Positions 34,367 to 42,433 of a stretch of 63,403 nt of DNA are shown here, in pieces. Under the pieces are notes generated by a model. That model worked only from the letters and a program-made list of their open reading frames with translations, was not told the origin of the DNA and did not search any database. How positions within the stretch are numbered: position 1 is the stretch's first letter; the number at the start of each line of letters is the position of its first letter. The stretch lies in contig CAZYTA010000012.1 of NCBI GenBank assembly GCA_964650465.1, positions 1-63,403 of the forward strand, read 5' to 3'. The stretch comes from RGIG6353 sp964650465. GTDB taxonomy: Bacteria; Bacillota; Clostridia; Oscillospirales; SIG627. The position numbers were made by a program, and so were the translations under genes.

Positions 34367-35172
34367 CTTATTTTCCTCATTTCGTCAATTATTGTTCGCA
34401 CTGTTCTCAGGTCAAGCTGCTCCTTGGTGCTTGACACCTTAAATCTGTCAACGCAAAATATCATGTGTCCGCCAAGTATGGGATTTACTATTCTTGACAG
34501 TGCACCTTCATTGCCTCCTGCGTGATAGCTGACAGCCGTTTTTACTTCACGTTTCAAAAGCGACATTGCCTTGAAGCTTTCTATCATTTCGTCCTCATTA
34601 CTTGCTGTGGTTACTATCTTTATGATATCGGGATTTCTCTTTTCCAAAAACAGAGCAAGGTCAACTACCTGATTGCTATCCATAGCAATTCCGGGATGGC
34701 AGGACAGAAGCACTTCGGCACCCTTTTGGTGAACTTTTTCTATAACCTCACATTGCTTGTCAATGACAGTACTGTCGGTTACGATTTCTTTTGGATTTCC
34801 CTTTGTAAAGGAATACTTGTCCTCTCCGCAGAAAGCGGATTTTGATGGCAGGTGGAAAGAATAGCCTTGCATATCAATTCCCGCAGCTCCTGCATCAACT
34901 GCGTCAAGCATTGTCCTGATACGTTCTTCTTCGTCAAAGCCTGCGTTTCCGCTTTCAAAGGTAATGTTGTAATTAAGGGCAAGTACGGGGAGCTTTGACG
35001 ATAAGATTACATCTTTTATCCTTTCTCTGTCCTCGAGCATTGACAGATGAAGGTCTATCATATCAGCTCCGTCATAGTAACAATTCAATATTTCAGCAAT
35101 TGCTTCCCCTGTTGTTTTTTCTCTTATTACTCCCGCAAGGGCAGGGGCGGTGAGCTCTGATAATTTTTTCAT
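34363..35172 (-). CDS. Type I 3-dehydroquinate dehydratase-like protein
   Basis: The 269-residue barrel retains the Schiff-base lysine (Lys185 in PDIIKIVTTA) and general-base histidine (His159 in VLLSCHPGI) of type I dehydroquinases, the glutamate (Glu73), arginine (Arg227) and glutamine (Gln252). Two residues that normally hold the quinate carboxylate differ: the E-x-R pair is Asp40-x-His42 and the second Arg is an Asn (67/69). It is first in a catabolic operon with three dehydrogenases rather than in an aro operon, so a different substrate is likely. ATG follows AAAGGAGACATCAT. Confidence 0.8.
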   Translation of the reverse strand: MKKLSELTAPALAGVIREKTTGEAIAEILNCYYDGADMIDLHLSMLEDRERIKDVILSSKLPVLALNYNITFESGNAGFDEEERIRTMLDAVDAGAAGIDMQGYSFHLPSKSAFCGEDKYSFTKGNPKEIVTDSTVIDKQCEVIEKVHQKGAEVLLSCHPGIAMDSNQVVDLALFLEKRNPDIIKIVTTASNEDEMIESFKAMSLLKREVKTAVSYHAGGNEGALSRIVNPILGGHMIFCVDRFKVSSTKEQLDLRTVRTIIDEMRKIR

Positions 35173-35241
35173 TTATGATGTCTCCTTTGTTTTCTTTGAT
35201 TGCATTTTAACATAATACCTTTATGAGGTAAATGTCAAATC

Positions 35242-35263
35242 TGATATTTTTATCAATTTTGAT
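35242..35263. promoter_or_regulatory. Overlapping palindromes in a divergent spacer
   Basis: TGATATTTTTATCA (35242-35255) and ATCAATTTTGAT (35252-35263) overlap between the minus-strand operon start (35172) and the divergent AraC gene. A weak promoter TTGCGG-17 bp-TACAAT (35274-35302) for araC lies beside it. This is the likely binding region of the regulator, which is inferred from position only. Confidence 0.4.
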
Positions 35264-35323
35264 ACTAAAAATATTGCGGTTTTTTAAAAACTGTGCTACA
35301 ATAAGCGGGAAGAGGTGATTGAA

Positions 35324-36103
35324 ATGCTGCAAAAGGTTTTATCAAATTTGGTTATAACAGGCTTTCGTTTGGCTTCTACTATGTATAATGCTCAGGGAAC
35401 AAAGACAAAAAGGACAGACAGACATTGTTGGGCGGTTGTACTGAAGTATGAGGGAGAAACAGAGTATTATAACAACGGCAATACCTTTGTTTCAAATATC
35501 AATAATGCCGTAATTTTGCCGTCGGGATGTAAATATGATTGGATATGCACTCATTCGGGGCATTATTGCATCTTGGAATTTGATGCTGTCATAACATATG
35601 ATGCCATACTGCCTGTTCCTATAAAAGACGGGGAAAAGCTGTTTAAAATGATAAAAGAGATAGAGTATAAACAGACAGCGGGCACACCCATGAAAAACGC
35701 AGAGCTTATCCGTGACACATATTCTATCCTTATTCACCTTGTGCGTCTTGAACAGCCAAGCTATGCCGCTGCCCAAAAGTATGGCAGGATAGCTCCCGCA
35801 GTGGAATATATAGTGAAAAATTACAGCAAGGGTGTCACAAATGACGAGCTTGCAGGGCTTGTGGGAATGTCAACGGTTTATTTCCGTAAGCTGTTCCGTG
35901 AGCTTAAGGGAGAGTCTCCCATAGCTTTTGCTCACCGCCTTAAGATAGAAAAGGCTGTTGAAATGCTGAAAAGCGATTACGGAACTATAGGCGAGATAGC
36001 AATATCACTTGGTTATCAGAATATATACGATTTTTCAAGAGATTTCAAAAAGCATATAGGTATTTCTCCGACGAAATATAAAAAAATTCAAGCAACCTCT
36101 TGA
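35324..36103 (+). CDS. AraC-family transcriptional regulator
   Basis: The 259-residue protein has an N-terminal cupin-like region (about 35-100) and a C-terminal double HTH: VTNDELAGLVGMSTVYFRKLFRE and YGTIGEIAISLGYQNIYDFSRDF with GISPTKYKK at the end. ATG 35324 has AGAGGTG seven bases upstream; an in-frame GTG at 35315 sits within that ribosome site. It is divergent from the dehydroquinase-like operon and probably activates it. Confidence 0.9.
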   Translation: MLQKVLSNLVITGFRLASTMYNAQGTKTKRTDRHCWAVVLKYEGETEYYNNGNTFVSNINNAVILPSGCKYDWICTHSGHYCILEFDAVITYDAILPVPIKDGEKLFKMIKEIEYKQTAGTPMKNAELIRDTYSILIHLVRLEQPSYAAAQKYGRIAPAVEYIVKNYSKGVTNDELAGLVGMSTVYFRKLFRELKGESPIAFAHRLKIEKAVEMLKSDYGTIGEIAISLGYQNIYDFSRDFKKHIGISPTKYKKIQATS

Positions 36104-36128
36104 CAAAATGATATCATAATGATATCAT
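36100..36128 (+). promoter_or_regulatory. Promoter of the SPFH-RHH-ABC operon
   Basis: TTGACA (36100-36105), 17-bp spacer, TATCAT (36123-36128). The -35 box overlaps the stop codon region of the AraC gene; the -10 box lies within the second palindrome listed next. Confidence 0.75.
36108..36128. promoter_or_regulatory. Tandem palindromic operator
   Basis: The perfect 10-bp palindrome ATGATATCAT occurs at 36108-36117 and 36119-36128, one helical turn apart (11 bp), filling the space between -35 and -10. Tandem short palindromes at 10-12 bp spacing are the usual binding pattern of ribbon-helix-helix repressors, and the second gene of this operon encodes one. Confidence 0.7.
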
Positions 36129-36158
36129 AATATCAGAAAGTAAAAGGAGGATACTATT

Positions 36159-37172
36159 ATGACAGAAAAAATTCTCAACAAAAGGAAAAACGGAATGGCT
36201 GCGTTGATACTCACCGTTTTGCTTTATGCGGCGGGTATAGCAGTATTCGTTTACGGAGCAGTGCTGTCAGAGCTTGGAATGACCGCCGTGAGTGCAGTGC
36301 TTTTAATCATCGGCGGTATATACATGGGCATCGGCTGGTTGCCATTTCTCGGACTTAAGGTGCTGAAGCCTCAGGAGGCGCTGGTGCTGACCCTTTTCGG
36401 TAAGTATACCGGCACACTCAAGGGGGAGGGCTTCTATTATGTAAATCCCTTTTCCGTTGCGGTAAACCCTGCCGCAAATACCAAGCTCAATCAGAGCGGT
36501 GATGTAAAAACCAAGGTCGCGTCTGTAAATGCAAACGGACTAACAGTTGAGCCCGTTTCAAAGAAGATAAGCCTTAAGATAATGACCCTTAACAACAACC
36601 GACAGAAGATAAACGACTGTCTCGGTAATCCCGTTGAAATAGGTATTGCGGTAACATGGAGGATAATTGATACAGCCAAAGCCGCTTTTAACGTAGATAA
36701 TTATAAGGAGTTTTTGTCTTTGCAGTGCGATGCGGCGCTTCGCAATATTGTGAGAATATATCCCTACGATTCAGCCCCCGGTATAGATACAACAGGTGAC
36801 GGAATTGCCGATGAGGGCAGTCTCAGAGGCTCAAGTGATGTAGTTGCACGAAGAATAAGAGACGAGATACAGGCACGTGTTGACGAGGCGGGAATTGAGA
36901 TAATCGAGGCGAGAATAACATATCTTGCATATGCTCCCGAAATTGCGGCGGTAATGCTTCAGAGACAGCAGGCGAGTGCCATAGTTGATGCAAGAAAGCT
37001 TATAGTTGACGGTGCTGTGGGTATGGTCGAGATGGCTCTTGAAAGACTCAGCGAAAAGGGTACTGTGGAGCTTGACGAGGAACGCAAAGCCGCAATGGTA
37101 TCAAACCTTCTTGTTGTACTTTGCGGAAACCGTGATGCACAGCCTATAGTAAATTCAGGAAGTCTTTATTGA
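36159..37172 (+). CDS. SPFH/Band 7 domain membrane protein
   Basis: The 337-residue protein has two N-terminal membrane helices (about 12-33 and 38-60), then an SPFH domain beginning VLKPQEALVLTLFGKYTGTLKGEG and ending around residue 260 with IEIIEARITYLAYAPEIAAVMLQRQQA, followed by a helix. SPFH proteins form membrane scaffolds. ATG follows AAAGGAGGATACTATT. It is first in an operon with a ribbon-helix-helix protein and an ABC transporter. Confidence 0.9.
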   Translation: MTEKILNKRKNGMAALILTVLLYAAGIAVFVYGAVLSELGMTAVSAVLLIIGGIYMGIGWLPFLGLKVLKPQEALVLTLFGKYTGTLKGEGFYYVNPFSVAVNPAANTKLNQSGDVKTKVASVNANGLTVEPVSKKISLKIMTLNNNRQKINDCLGNPVEIGIAVTWRIIDTAKAAFNVDNYKEFLSLQCDAALRNIVRIYPYDSAPGIDTTGDGIADEGSLRGSSDVVARRIRDEIQARVDEAGIEIIEARITYLAYAPEIAAVMLQRQQASAIVDARKLIVDGAVGMVEMALERLSEKGTVELDEERKAAMVSNLLVVLCGNRDAQPIVNSGSLY

Positions 37173-37173
37173 T

Positions 37174-37392
37174 ATGGCAGATAATCAGAAAAAACAGATA
37201 CCTCTGCGCCTTTCGGAAAAGCTGTACAATGCCCTTGCCGCATGGGCGGAGGACGATTTTCGTTCCGTTAACGGTCAGATAGAGTATCTGCTAACAGAAT
37301 GTGTAAAGCAGCGCAAAAAGAACGGAGGATACGTATCAAAGGATATGGATGCTCCTCCGGATTTGAGCTTTTTAGAGGATGACAATGAATAA
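37174..37392 (+). CDS. Ribbon-helix-helix (Arc-type) DNA-binding protein
   Basis: The 72-residue protein has the strand KKQIPLRLSEKLYNALAAWA and the helices AEDDFRSVNGQIEYLLTE of Arc-like ribbon-helix-helix proteins, with an acidic tail. It starts two bases after the SPFH stop, and its own stop lies inside the next gene. The tandem ATGATATCAT palindromes in the promoter are good candidates for its operator, making the operon self-regulating (inference). A toxin partner is not present. Confidence 0.85.
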   Translation: MADNQKKQIPLRLSEKLYNALAAWAEDDFRSVNGQIEYLLTECVKQRKKNGGYVSKDMDAPPDLSFLEDDNE

Positions 37393-38299
37393 TATAATTG
37401 AAATACAAAATTTAACAAAGAACTACGGCAGTGTTAAAGCGGTACAGGATATTAGCTTTAGTGTCAGAGAAGGAGAGCTTTTTGCCTTTCTCGGAGTTAA
37501 CGGCGCAGGAAAATCCACTACCATAAATATCATGTGTACAACTCTTTCAAAGGACAGCGGAAGGATTGTTATTGACGGCTCAGATATTGACACGGATTCT
37601 CTGAGCGTAAAAAAGAAGCTTGGCGTTGTTTTTCAAAATTCACTCCTTGACGGTGCACTTACTGTACGTGACAATCTTGAAAGCCGTGCCGCACTTTACG
37701 GAATTTGCGGTGCGGAGTTCCGAAAGAGACTCGACGAGCTTTCAGAGATTTTTAATTTCAAGGAGCTCTTAGGCAGAACCCTCAGCAAGCTTTCAGGCGG
37801 TCAGAAAAGACGTATTGATATAGCACGTGCTCTCATTCACCGACCTAAAATACTTGTTCTTGACGAGCCTACAACAGGTCTTGACCCTCAGACGAGAAGG
37901 CTTATATGGGATGTTGTAACCGACCTTCGCCGAAGAGAAAACATGACAGTTTTTCTTACAACTCATTATATGGAGGAGGCGGCTGACGCCGATTATGTAG
38001 TTATAATCGACAGCGGAAAAATAGCGGCAAAGGGAACTCCCCTTGATTTGAAAAATTCATATACAGAGGATTACATAACTTTATATAATACCGATGAGGC
38101 TTCGGTTAAGGTGCTTGGTGCAGAATATGAGAGGATACGTGATGCATACCGTTTGCGTGTACCTGATACAGCTTTTGCAACAAAGCTGATAGTAAATCAT
38201 CCCGAAATATTCTGTGATTATGAAATAACAAAAGGTAAAATGGATGATGTTTTTCTTAATGTTACGGGAAAAAAGCTTACGGGAGGTGACAACAAATGA
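37385..38299 (+). CDS. ABC transporter ATP-binding protein (DrrA-type)
   Basis: The 304-residue ATPase has Walker A GVNGAGKSTT (about 40), LSGGQKRR signature (about 138), Walker B KILVLDEPTTGLD (about 158) and the switch His in LTTHYMEEA, with a C-terminal extension typical of the DrrA/CcmA exporter branch. ATG 37385 has AGAGG six bases upstream; an ATG two codons earlier would be too near. It overlaps the RHH gene by 8 bp and its permease overlaps it by 4 bp. Confidence 0.93.
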   Translation: MNNIIEIQNLTKNYGSVKAVQDISFSVREGELFAFLGVNGAGKSTTINIMCTTLSKDSGRIVIDGSDIDTDSLSVKKKLGVVFQNSLLDGALTVRDNLESRAALYGICGAEFRKRLDELSEIFNFKELLGRTLSKLSGGQKRRIDIARALIHRPKILVLDEPTTGLDPQTRRLIWDVVTDLRRRENMTVFLTTHYMEEAADADYVVIIDSGKIAAKGTPLDLKNSYTEDYITLYNTDEASVKVLGAEYERIRDAYRLRVPDTAFATKLIVNHPEIFCDYEITKGKMDDVFLNVTGKKLTGGDNK

Positions 38300-39195
38300 A
38301 AACACTCCTTGCGGTTATCAAAAGAAATATAAAGCTCTTTTTTAAAGATAAGGGAATGTTTTTCACTGCCCTTATAACGCCGGGAATATTGTTGCTTCTT
38401 TATGCAACTTTTCTCGGGAACATTTATAAGGATACCTTTCTGGCAGTATTTCCCGAAGGATTTGAGGTTGACGAAAGCCTTATAAACGGTTGCGTAGGCG
38501 GTCAGCTTATATCGTCCATCCTTGCAGTTTCCTGCATTACGGTTGCGTTCTGTTCAAATATGCTTATGGTACAGGACAAAGCCAATTCAACCGTCAATGA
38601 CCTTTACATAACTCCTGTGGACAGAAGCATTCTTTCGGTGGCTTATTATGTTGCAACTTTGATGTCAACGCTTATAATTTGCTTTGTGTCAACAGGGATA
38701 TGCCTTGCGTATATTGGCTTTGTGGGATTTTATATGTCCTTGTCCGATGTGCTGTTTCTGTTTTTAGATGTGTTTGTACTTGTACTGTTCGGTGTTGCAA
38801 TTTCAAGCATTATCAATTTCTTTCTGTCCACTCAAGGGCAGATATCGGCAGTAGGAAGCATAATCAGTGCCGCATACGGATTTATCTGCGGCGCATATAT
38901 GCCCATATCACAGTTTTCCGAGGGCTTGCAGAAGGTACTGTCCTTCCTGCCGGGCACATACGGCACCTCCCTTGTACGCAACCACTCAATGCGGGGAGTG
39001 CTTGCCGAAATGGAAAATCAGGGAGTACCCGAAGAAATGATAAACGGAATAAAGGACACCATTGATTGTAATGTGTATTTCTTCGATAAAGCAGTGAGCA
39101 CCGGAACAATGTACGCTATAGTAGGCGGTACAGCGGTTGTGTTGCTTGTTGTGTATATCTTGATGAATTTATTAAAAAGAAAACAGCGAAGCTGA
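38296..39195 (+). CDS. ABC-2 type transporter permease
   Basis: The 299-residue protein has about six membrane helices (about 23-43, 75-95, 112-137, 145-170, 185-205, 265-290) and the ABC-2 fold used by DrrB-type exporters. It is coupled to its ATPase by a four-base overlap. With SPFH and RHH proteins in the same operon, it could export a membrane-active compound or lipid. Its stop codon lies in the loop of the following terminator. Confidence 0.9.
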   Translation: MKTLLAVIKRNIKLFFKDKGMFFTALITPGILLLLYATFLGNIYKDTFLAVFPEGFEVDESLINGCVGGQLISSILAVSCITVAFCSNMLMVQDKANSTVNDLYITPVDRSILSVAYYVATLMSTLIICFVSTGICLAYIGFVGFYMSLSDVLFLFLDVFVLVLFGVAISSIINFFLSTQGQISAVGSIISAAYGFICGAYMPISQFSEGLQKVLSFLPGTYGTSLVRNHSMRGVLAEMENQGVPEEMINGIKDTIDCNVYFFDKAVSTGTMYAIVGGTAVVLLVVYILMNLLKRKQRS

Positions 39196-39214
39196 GGCTT
39201 CGCTGTTTTCTTTT
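39175..39214. terminator. Bidirectional terminator
   Basis: An 18-bp perfect stem (39175-39192 with 39197-39214) around a TGAG loop that contains the permease stop codon. A-rich and T-rich ends allow it to stop both the ABC operon and the convergent gene at 39219. Confidence 0.9.
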
Positions 39215-39218
39215 GATA

Positions 39219-40451
39219 TTATTTACCGTTGTGGAGGTAGTCAAGGAGCTCTTCCTTTGTCATATTTCCGATTCCGAGATACTCAAGAGTGTAACGGCTT
39301 TCTGCAAAGAAGTTCTTCTTGTGCATCGCACCTGCAAGTGTAATCATTGAATCAATGATGGGTGTGGGGACACCGTACTGTACACCGAGGTCATGATAAA
39401 TCTTACATCCAATCGGAACATCCTCTGTCATGTAACGATGGTGAATTGTGTTGGGACCTGTGTTACCCTCGTTTGAAGGCTGGTCGAGAGGGAATACAAC
39501 ATTGTCGTTGCCGTTTTCGTCAAGACCCATATATTCCTGTGTAAGTACGCTTCTTCTTGAGAAGAACATTTCGTATTTATACTTGGGACAGCCAACACCG
39601 ATAGCCTCTGCAAGAGCAATTTCCTCATTGTAGAACTGGTATTGTACCTCACAGATTGAGGGGCAAAGACCGTGTGAGTACATTGAATATGTTGTCTTGT
39701 CATGTCCGCAGAAGATAACACCCCAGTTTTCCATTGTTGATACACCGAGAATTGTTGCGGGAACATGTATAACAGGGTTAACGTTTGCAAAGTCAACATC
39801 AAGTACAGTTTCAGCTTTTGCAGGACCGTCACCGTTTGTTACTGCATCCATGCAGGGAAGGTAAGCGCTTGATGCAAGGAAGTCATCTGTGTCCTTCATG
39901 GGCATTGCCGCACCGCGGAGTGTGATTGCACGGTACTTAACACCAACGTGAGGGAACTGGAACTTTCCGATGCTTTCTATTCTTGTTCCGTAGGGTGCTG
40001 ATGACCAGCCGCCTACAATAACATCCTTGTCACAGCCTGCCTCGTACATAAGACGGCGGAGAAGGAGACAGCCGAAGTTGTCTGCGAAAATATGAATTAC
40101 CATACCATCCTCAAGGTGAGGGATAAGGGCACGGAAAATAGCTTCATGTCCCCACGAGCCACAGCCTACAATGATGAGCTTTGCTCCCTTCACAGCCTTT
40201 TCGATGTCACTTGTAACAACATCAAAGTGAGCTCTGCCTGAACGCTCGAAGCAGTACTTGTTTCTCTGAATACCGTCAAGCAAAATACCTGTCTTGTCAA
40301 CATCCTTGAGTGATGTTGCGGCAAAAGGCTCAAGGTCATAAAGTCTTACCTCTCTGCCTGCAAGTTTACAGTCTGCCGCACATGTCTTACCTACCGCACC
40401 GCCGCCGAGAACGGCAATGGGAGCATCCTTTAAATAATCAAGATTTCTCAT
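39219..40451 (-). CDS. NAD/NADP octopine/nopaline dehydrogenase family protein
   Basis: The 410-residue protein has an N-terminal Rossmann domain (PIAVLGGGAVGKTCAADCKLAG, about 11-32, then VRLYDLEPF) and an all-helical C-terminal domain with IHVPATILGVSTMENWG and HHRYMTEDVPIG, which match the opine dehydrogenase family catalytic histidine and Asp region. Such enzymes couple an amino acid and a keto acid reductively; the substrate here is unknown. It is divergent from a LysR gene that probably regulates it. Confidence 0.87.
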   Translation of the reverse strand: MRNLDYLKDAPIAVLGGGAVGKTCAADCKLAGREVRLYDLEPFAATSLKDVDKTGILLDGIQRNKYCFERSGRAHFDVVTSDIEKAVKGAKLIIVGCGSWGHEAIFRALIPHLEDGMVIHIFADNFGCLLLRRLMYEAGCDKDVIVGGWSSAPYGTRIESIGKFQFPHVGVKYRAITLRGAAMPMKDTDDFLASSAYLPCMDAVTNGDGPAKAETVLDVDFANVNPVIHVPATILGVSTMENWGVIFCGHDKTTYSMYSHGLCPSICEVQYQFYNEEIALAEAIGVGCPKYKYEMFFSRRSVLTQEYMGLDENGNDNVVFPLDQPSNEGNTGPNTIHHRYMTEDVPIGCKIYHDLGVQYGVPTPIIDSMITLAGAMHKKNFFAESRYTLEYLGIGNMTKEELLDYLHNGK

Positions 40452-40518
40452 ATTTGTTCCTTTCGGTTTTTAAAAGTATTTACTTTTTAATTATAGTATG
40501 TTATTATTGATTATTCAA

Positions 40519-40542
40519 ATTGATATATTTGATAAAATCAAT
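40519..40542. promoter_or_regulatory. Candidate LysR binding site
   Basis: The inverted repeat ATTGAT-N12-ATCAAT, with a T-N11-A-like core, lies between the divergent opine-dehydrogenase-like gene and lysR, 24 bp before the lysR start. Confidence 0.4.
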
Positions 40543-40565
40543 CGATAAATACGATAGGTGGTAGT

Positions 40566-41423
40566 ATGGATATACAGAGTATCAGGACCTTTGTTCAGGT
40601 TGCTACATTGGAAAATTATACAAAGGCTGCAAACGAGCTGAATTATGCTCAATCTACTGTAACAATGCAGTTAAAGAGATTGGAGGAGGAGCTTGGGTAC
40701 CCTCTTTTTGAAAAAATAGGCAGAAGAAATTATCTTACTTCACAGGGAAAAAATTTTCTTTCCTATGCCAACCGCATACTCTCTCTTATGCAGGAGGCAA
40801 CAGCACTTTCCGATGACCCCAAAGCCATAAAGGGGACTGTAAGAGTAGGTGCTCTTGAATCGCTTGTGTTTTCAAAGGTTTTGCCGAGGCTTTCAGAGTA
40901 CCGTAAGGAGTACCCGAATGCAGAAATCGTTATAAAGATTGCCGAAAGCACAGAGCTTTTGTCAATGCTCAGAGAAAACAGAATAGATATTGCTTGGATA
41001 TCGGGAGAGCGCATTGCGGACAATGCATTTAAATGCCTATTACTGCAGGAAGAGCCGTTGTCATTTGTTGCATCTGTCAATCATTCTCTTGCCAAAAAGA
41101 AACCGACCGTAAATGAGATTTTATCATATCCGGTAATATCAACAGAGCCGTCGGGATACTGTTATGCAAAGCTGCATGAGCTTGCTTCTTCATGCGGTAT
41201 TGAGCTTAAACATGCGGTTACGGTAGAAAGTATTCACGGTGTCTCTCAATTACTCCATGACGGAATAAGTGTTGCGTTTCTGCCATCCTATGCGGTAACC
41301 GATACCGAGCTGCTGCATCTGGATACGGATTTTCCAAGGCAGACAAGATATAGCCAGATGCTTGTGCTTGATACAAAATGGCGTTCTCCGTTAATAGAAG
41401 GCTTTTCTGCTGTAATGTCTTGA
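40566..41423 (+). CDS. LysR-family transcriptional regulator
   Basis: The 285-residue protein has the N-terminal HTH (MDIQSIRTFVQVATLENYTKAA and STVTMQLKRLEEELGYPLFEK) and a periplasmic-binding-like sensor domain from about residue 90. ATG 40566 follows AGGTGGTAGT. Divergent from the gene at 40451, its probable target. The stop codon forms part of the next promoter. Confidence 0.92.
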   Translation: MDIQSIRTFVQVATLENYTKAANELNYAQSTVTMQLKRLEEELGYPLFEKIGRRNYLTSQGKNFLSYANRILSLMQEATALSDDPKAIKGTVRVGALESLVFSKVLPRLSEYRKEYPNAEIVIKIAESTELLSMLRENRIDIAWISGERIADNAFKCLLLQEEPLSFVASVNHSLAKKKPTVNEILSYPVISTEPSGYCYAKLHELASSCGIELKHAVTVESIHGVSQLLHDGISVAFLPSYAVTDTELLHLDTDFPRQTRYSQMLVLDTKWRSPLIEGFSAVMS

Positions 41424-41447
41424 CAAAAGGATGTTTTTTGATATAAT
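41420..41447 (+). promoter_or_regulatory. Promoter of the YitT gene
   Basis: TTGACA (41420-41425), 16-bp spacer, TATAAT (41442-41447), overlapping the lysR stop codon. Confidence 0.75.
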
Positions 41448-41477
41448 TGTAGTATCTTTAATGAAAGGAAAACTGCA

Positions 41478-42368
41478 ATGAACCAATTAAAATCTTTTGC
41501 AGCCTACACGAAAATCTTTCTTGTAGCTTTGTTGCTTGCCTTCAATTATAAGCTGTTTATAGTCGTCAACAGCTTCGCACCGGCAGGACTTAACGGAATT
41601 GCCACGATGATTCAGTACAAAACGGGATTCAGTATCGGATATATGTCACTGTTGATAAATATCCCCCTCTGTATACTTGCATACTATTTGATAGACCGGA
41701 TGTTCGCTAAGCGTACTCTGGTCTTTTGTCTTGTATACTCCTTTTCGTATCTGTATCTGCAAAAAATCGAAATGGAAGCATTTCAGTATAACGCAGGAGG
41801 TCACGATACAATATTCCCTGTTATCCTCAGCGGTGTACTGAGCGGCTTTGTGTACGGCGTATGCTTCCGGTCGGGTGGCTGTGCCGGCGGAACGGATATT
41901 GTTTCCAAGTACATAAGCAAGAAAAGACCCTACCTTAATTTTTTTTGGGTAACATTTTCTCTTAATACCGTGGTGGCAATCTGTTCGTTCTTTGTTTACG
42001 CCAAGCCCGATATAGAAGGAAAGCTTATTTATGATTATAAGCCTGTTTGTCTGTGTATTCTTTATTGCTTTATTTCAAGTTATATAGGAAATATGCTTAT
42101 CAAGGGCTCGAAATCGGCAGTGAAATTTACCGTAATTACTTCCCATGCAGATGAAATAACCAATGAGATAATACACAGCCTCAGGCACAGCTCCACACAG
42201 ATAACCGCAAGAGGTGCTTACAGTCACGACGAAAAGGAGGTTATAATCTGCGTTATCAACAAGAACCAGATAGTTGATTTCAAAAATATGCTGCAGAAAT
42301 ACCCCGACACGTTTTCATTTTTTGAAACGGTAAACGAGACCTACGGAAACTTCAAAAAAATAAAATAA
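41478..42368 (+). CDS. YitT family membrane protein
   Basis: The 296-residue protein has five to six N-terminal membrane helices with the YitT pattern (FNYKLFIVVNSFAPAGLNGIATMI and FRSGGCAGGTDIVSKYI) and a C-terminal DUF2179 domain (about 215-290, KSAVKFTVITSHADEI). Function is unknown for the family. ATG 41478 follows GAAAGGAAAACTGCA. It probably stands alone, since a separate promoter precedes the GH31 gene. Confidence 0.9.
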   Translation: MNQLKSFAAYTKIFLVALLLAFNYKLFIVVNSFAPAGLNGIATMIQYKTGFSIGYMSLLINIPLCILAYYLIDRMFAKRTLVFCLVYSFSYLYLQKIEMEAFQYNAGGHDTIFPVILSGVLSGFVYGVCFRSGGCAGGTDIVSKYISKKRPYLNFFWVTFSLNTVVAICSFFVYAKPDIEGKLIYDYKPVCLCILYCFISSYIGNMLIKGSKSAVKFTVITSHADEITNEIIHSLRHSSTQITARGAYSHDEKEVIICVINKNQIVDFKNMLQKYPDTFSFFETVNETYGNFKKIK

Positions 42369-42371
42369 TTA

Positions 42372-42400
42372 TTGAATTTATAAGCCTTTTGTGGTATTCT
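42372..42400 (+). promoter_or_regulatory. Promoter of the GH31-GH78 unit
   Basis: TTGAAT (42372-42377), 17-bp spacer, TATTCT (42395-42400). Confidence 0.6.
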
Positions 42401-42433
42401 GTAGTAAACAGAAAACAACAGGAGGCTTTCGTT

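Noticed and set aside
37174..37392. Toxin-antitoxin pair with the RHH protein as antitoxin
   Set aside because: No small toxin gene is adjacent; neighbours are SPFH and ABC transporter genes.
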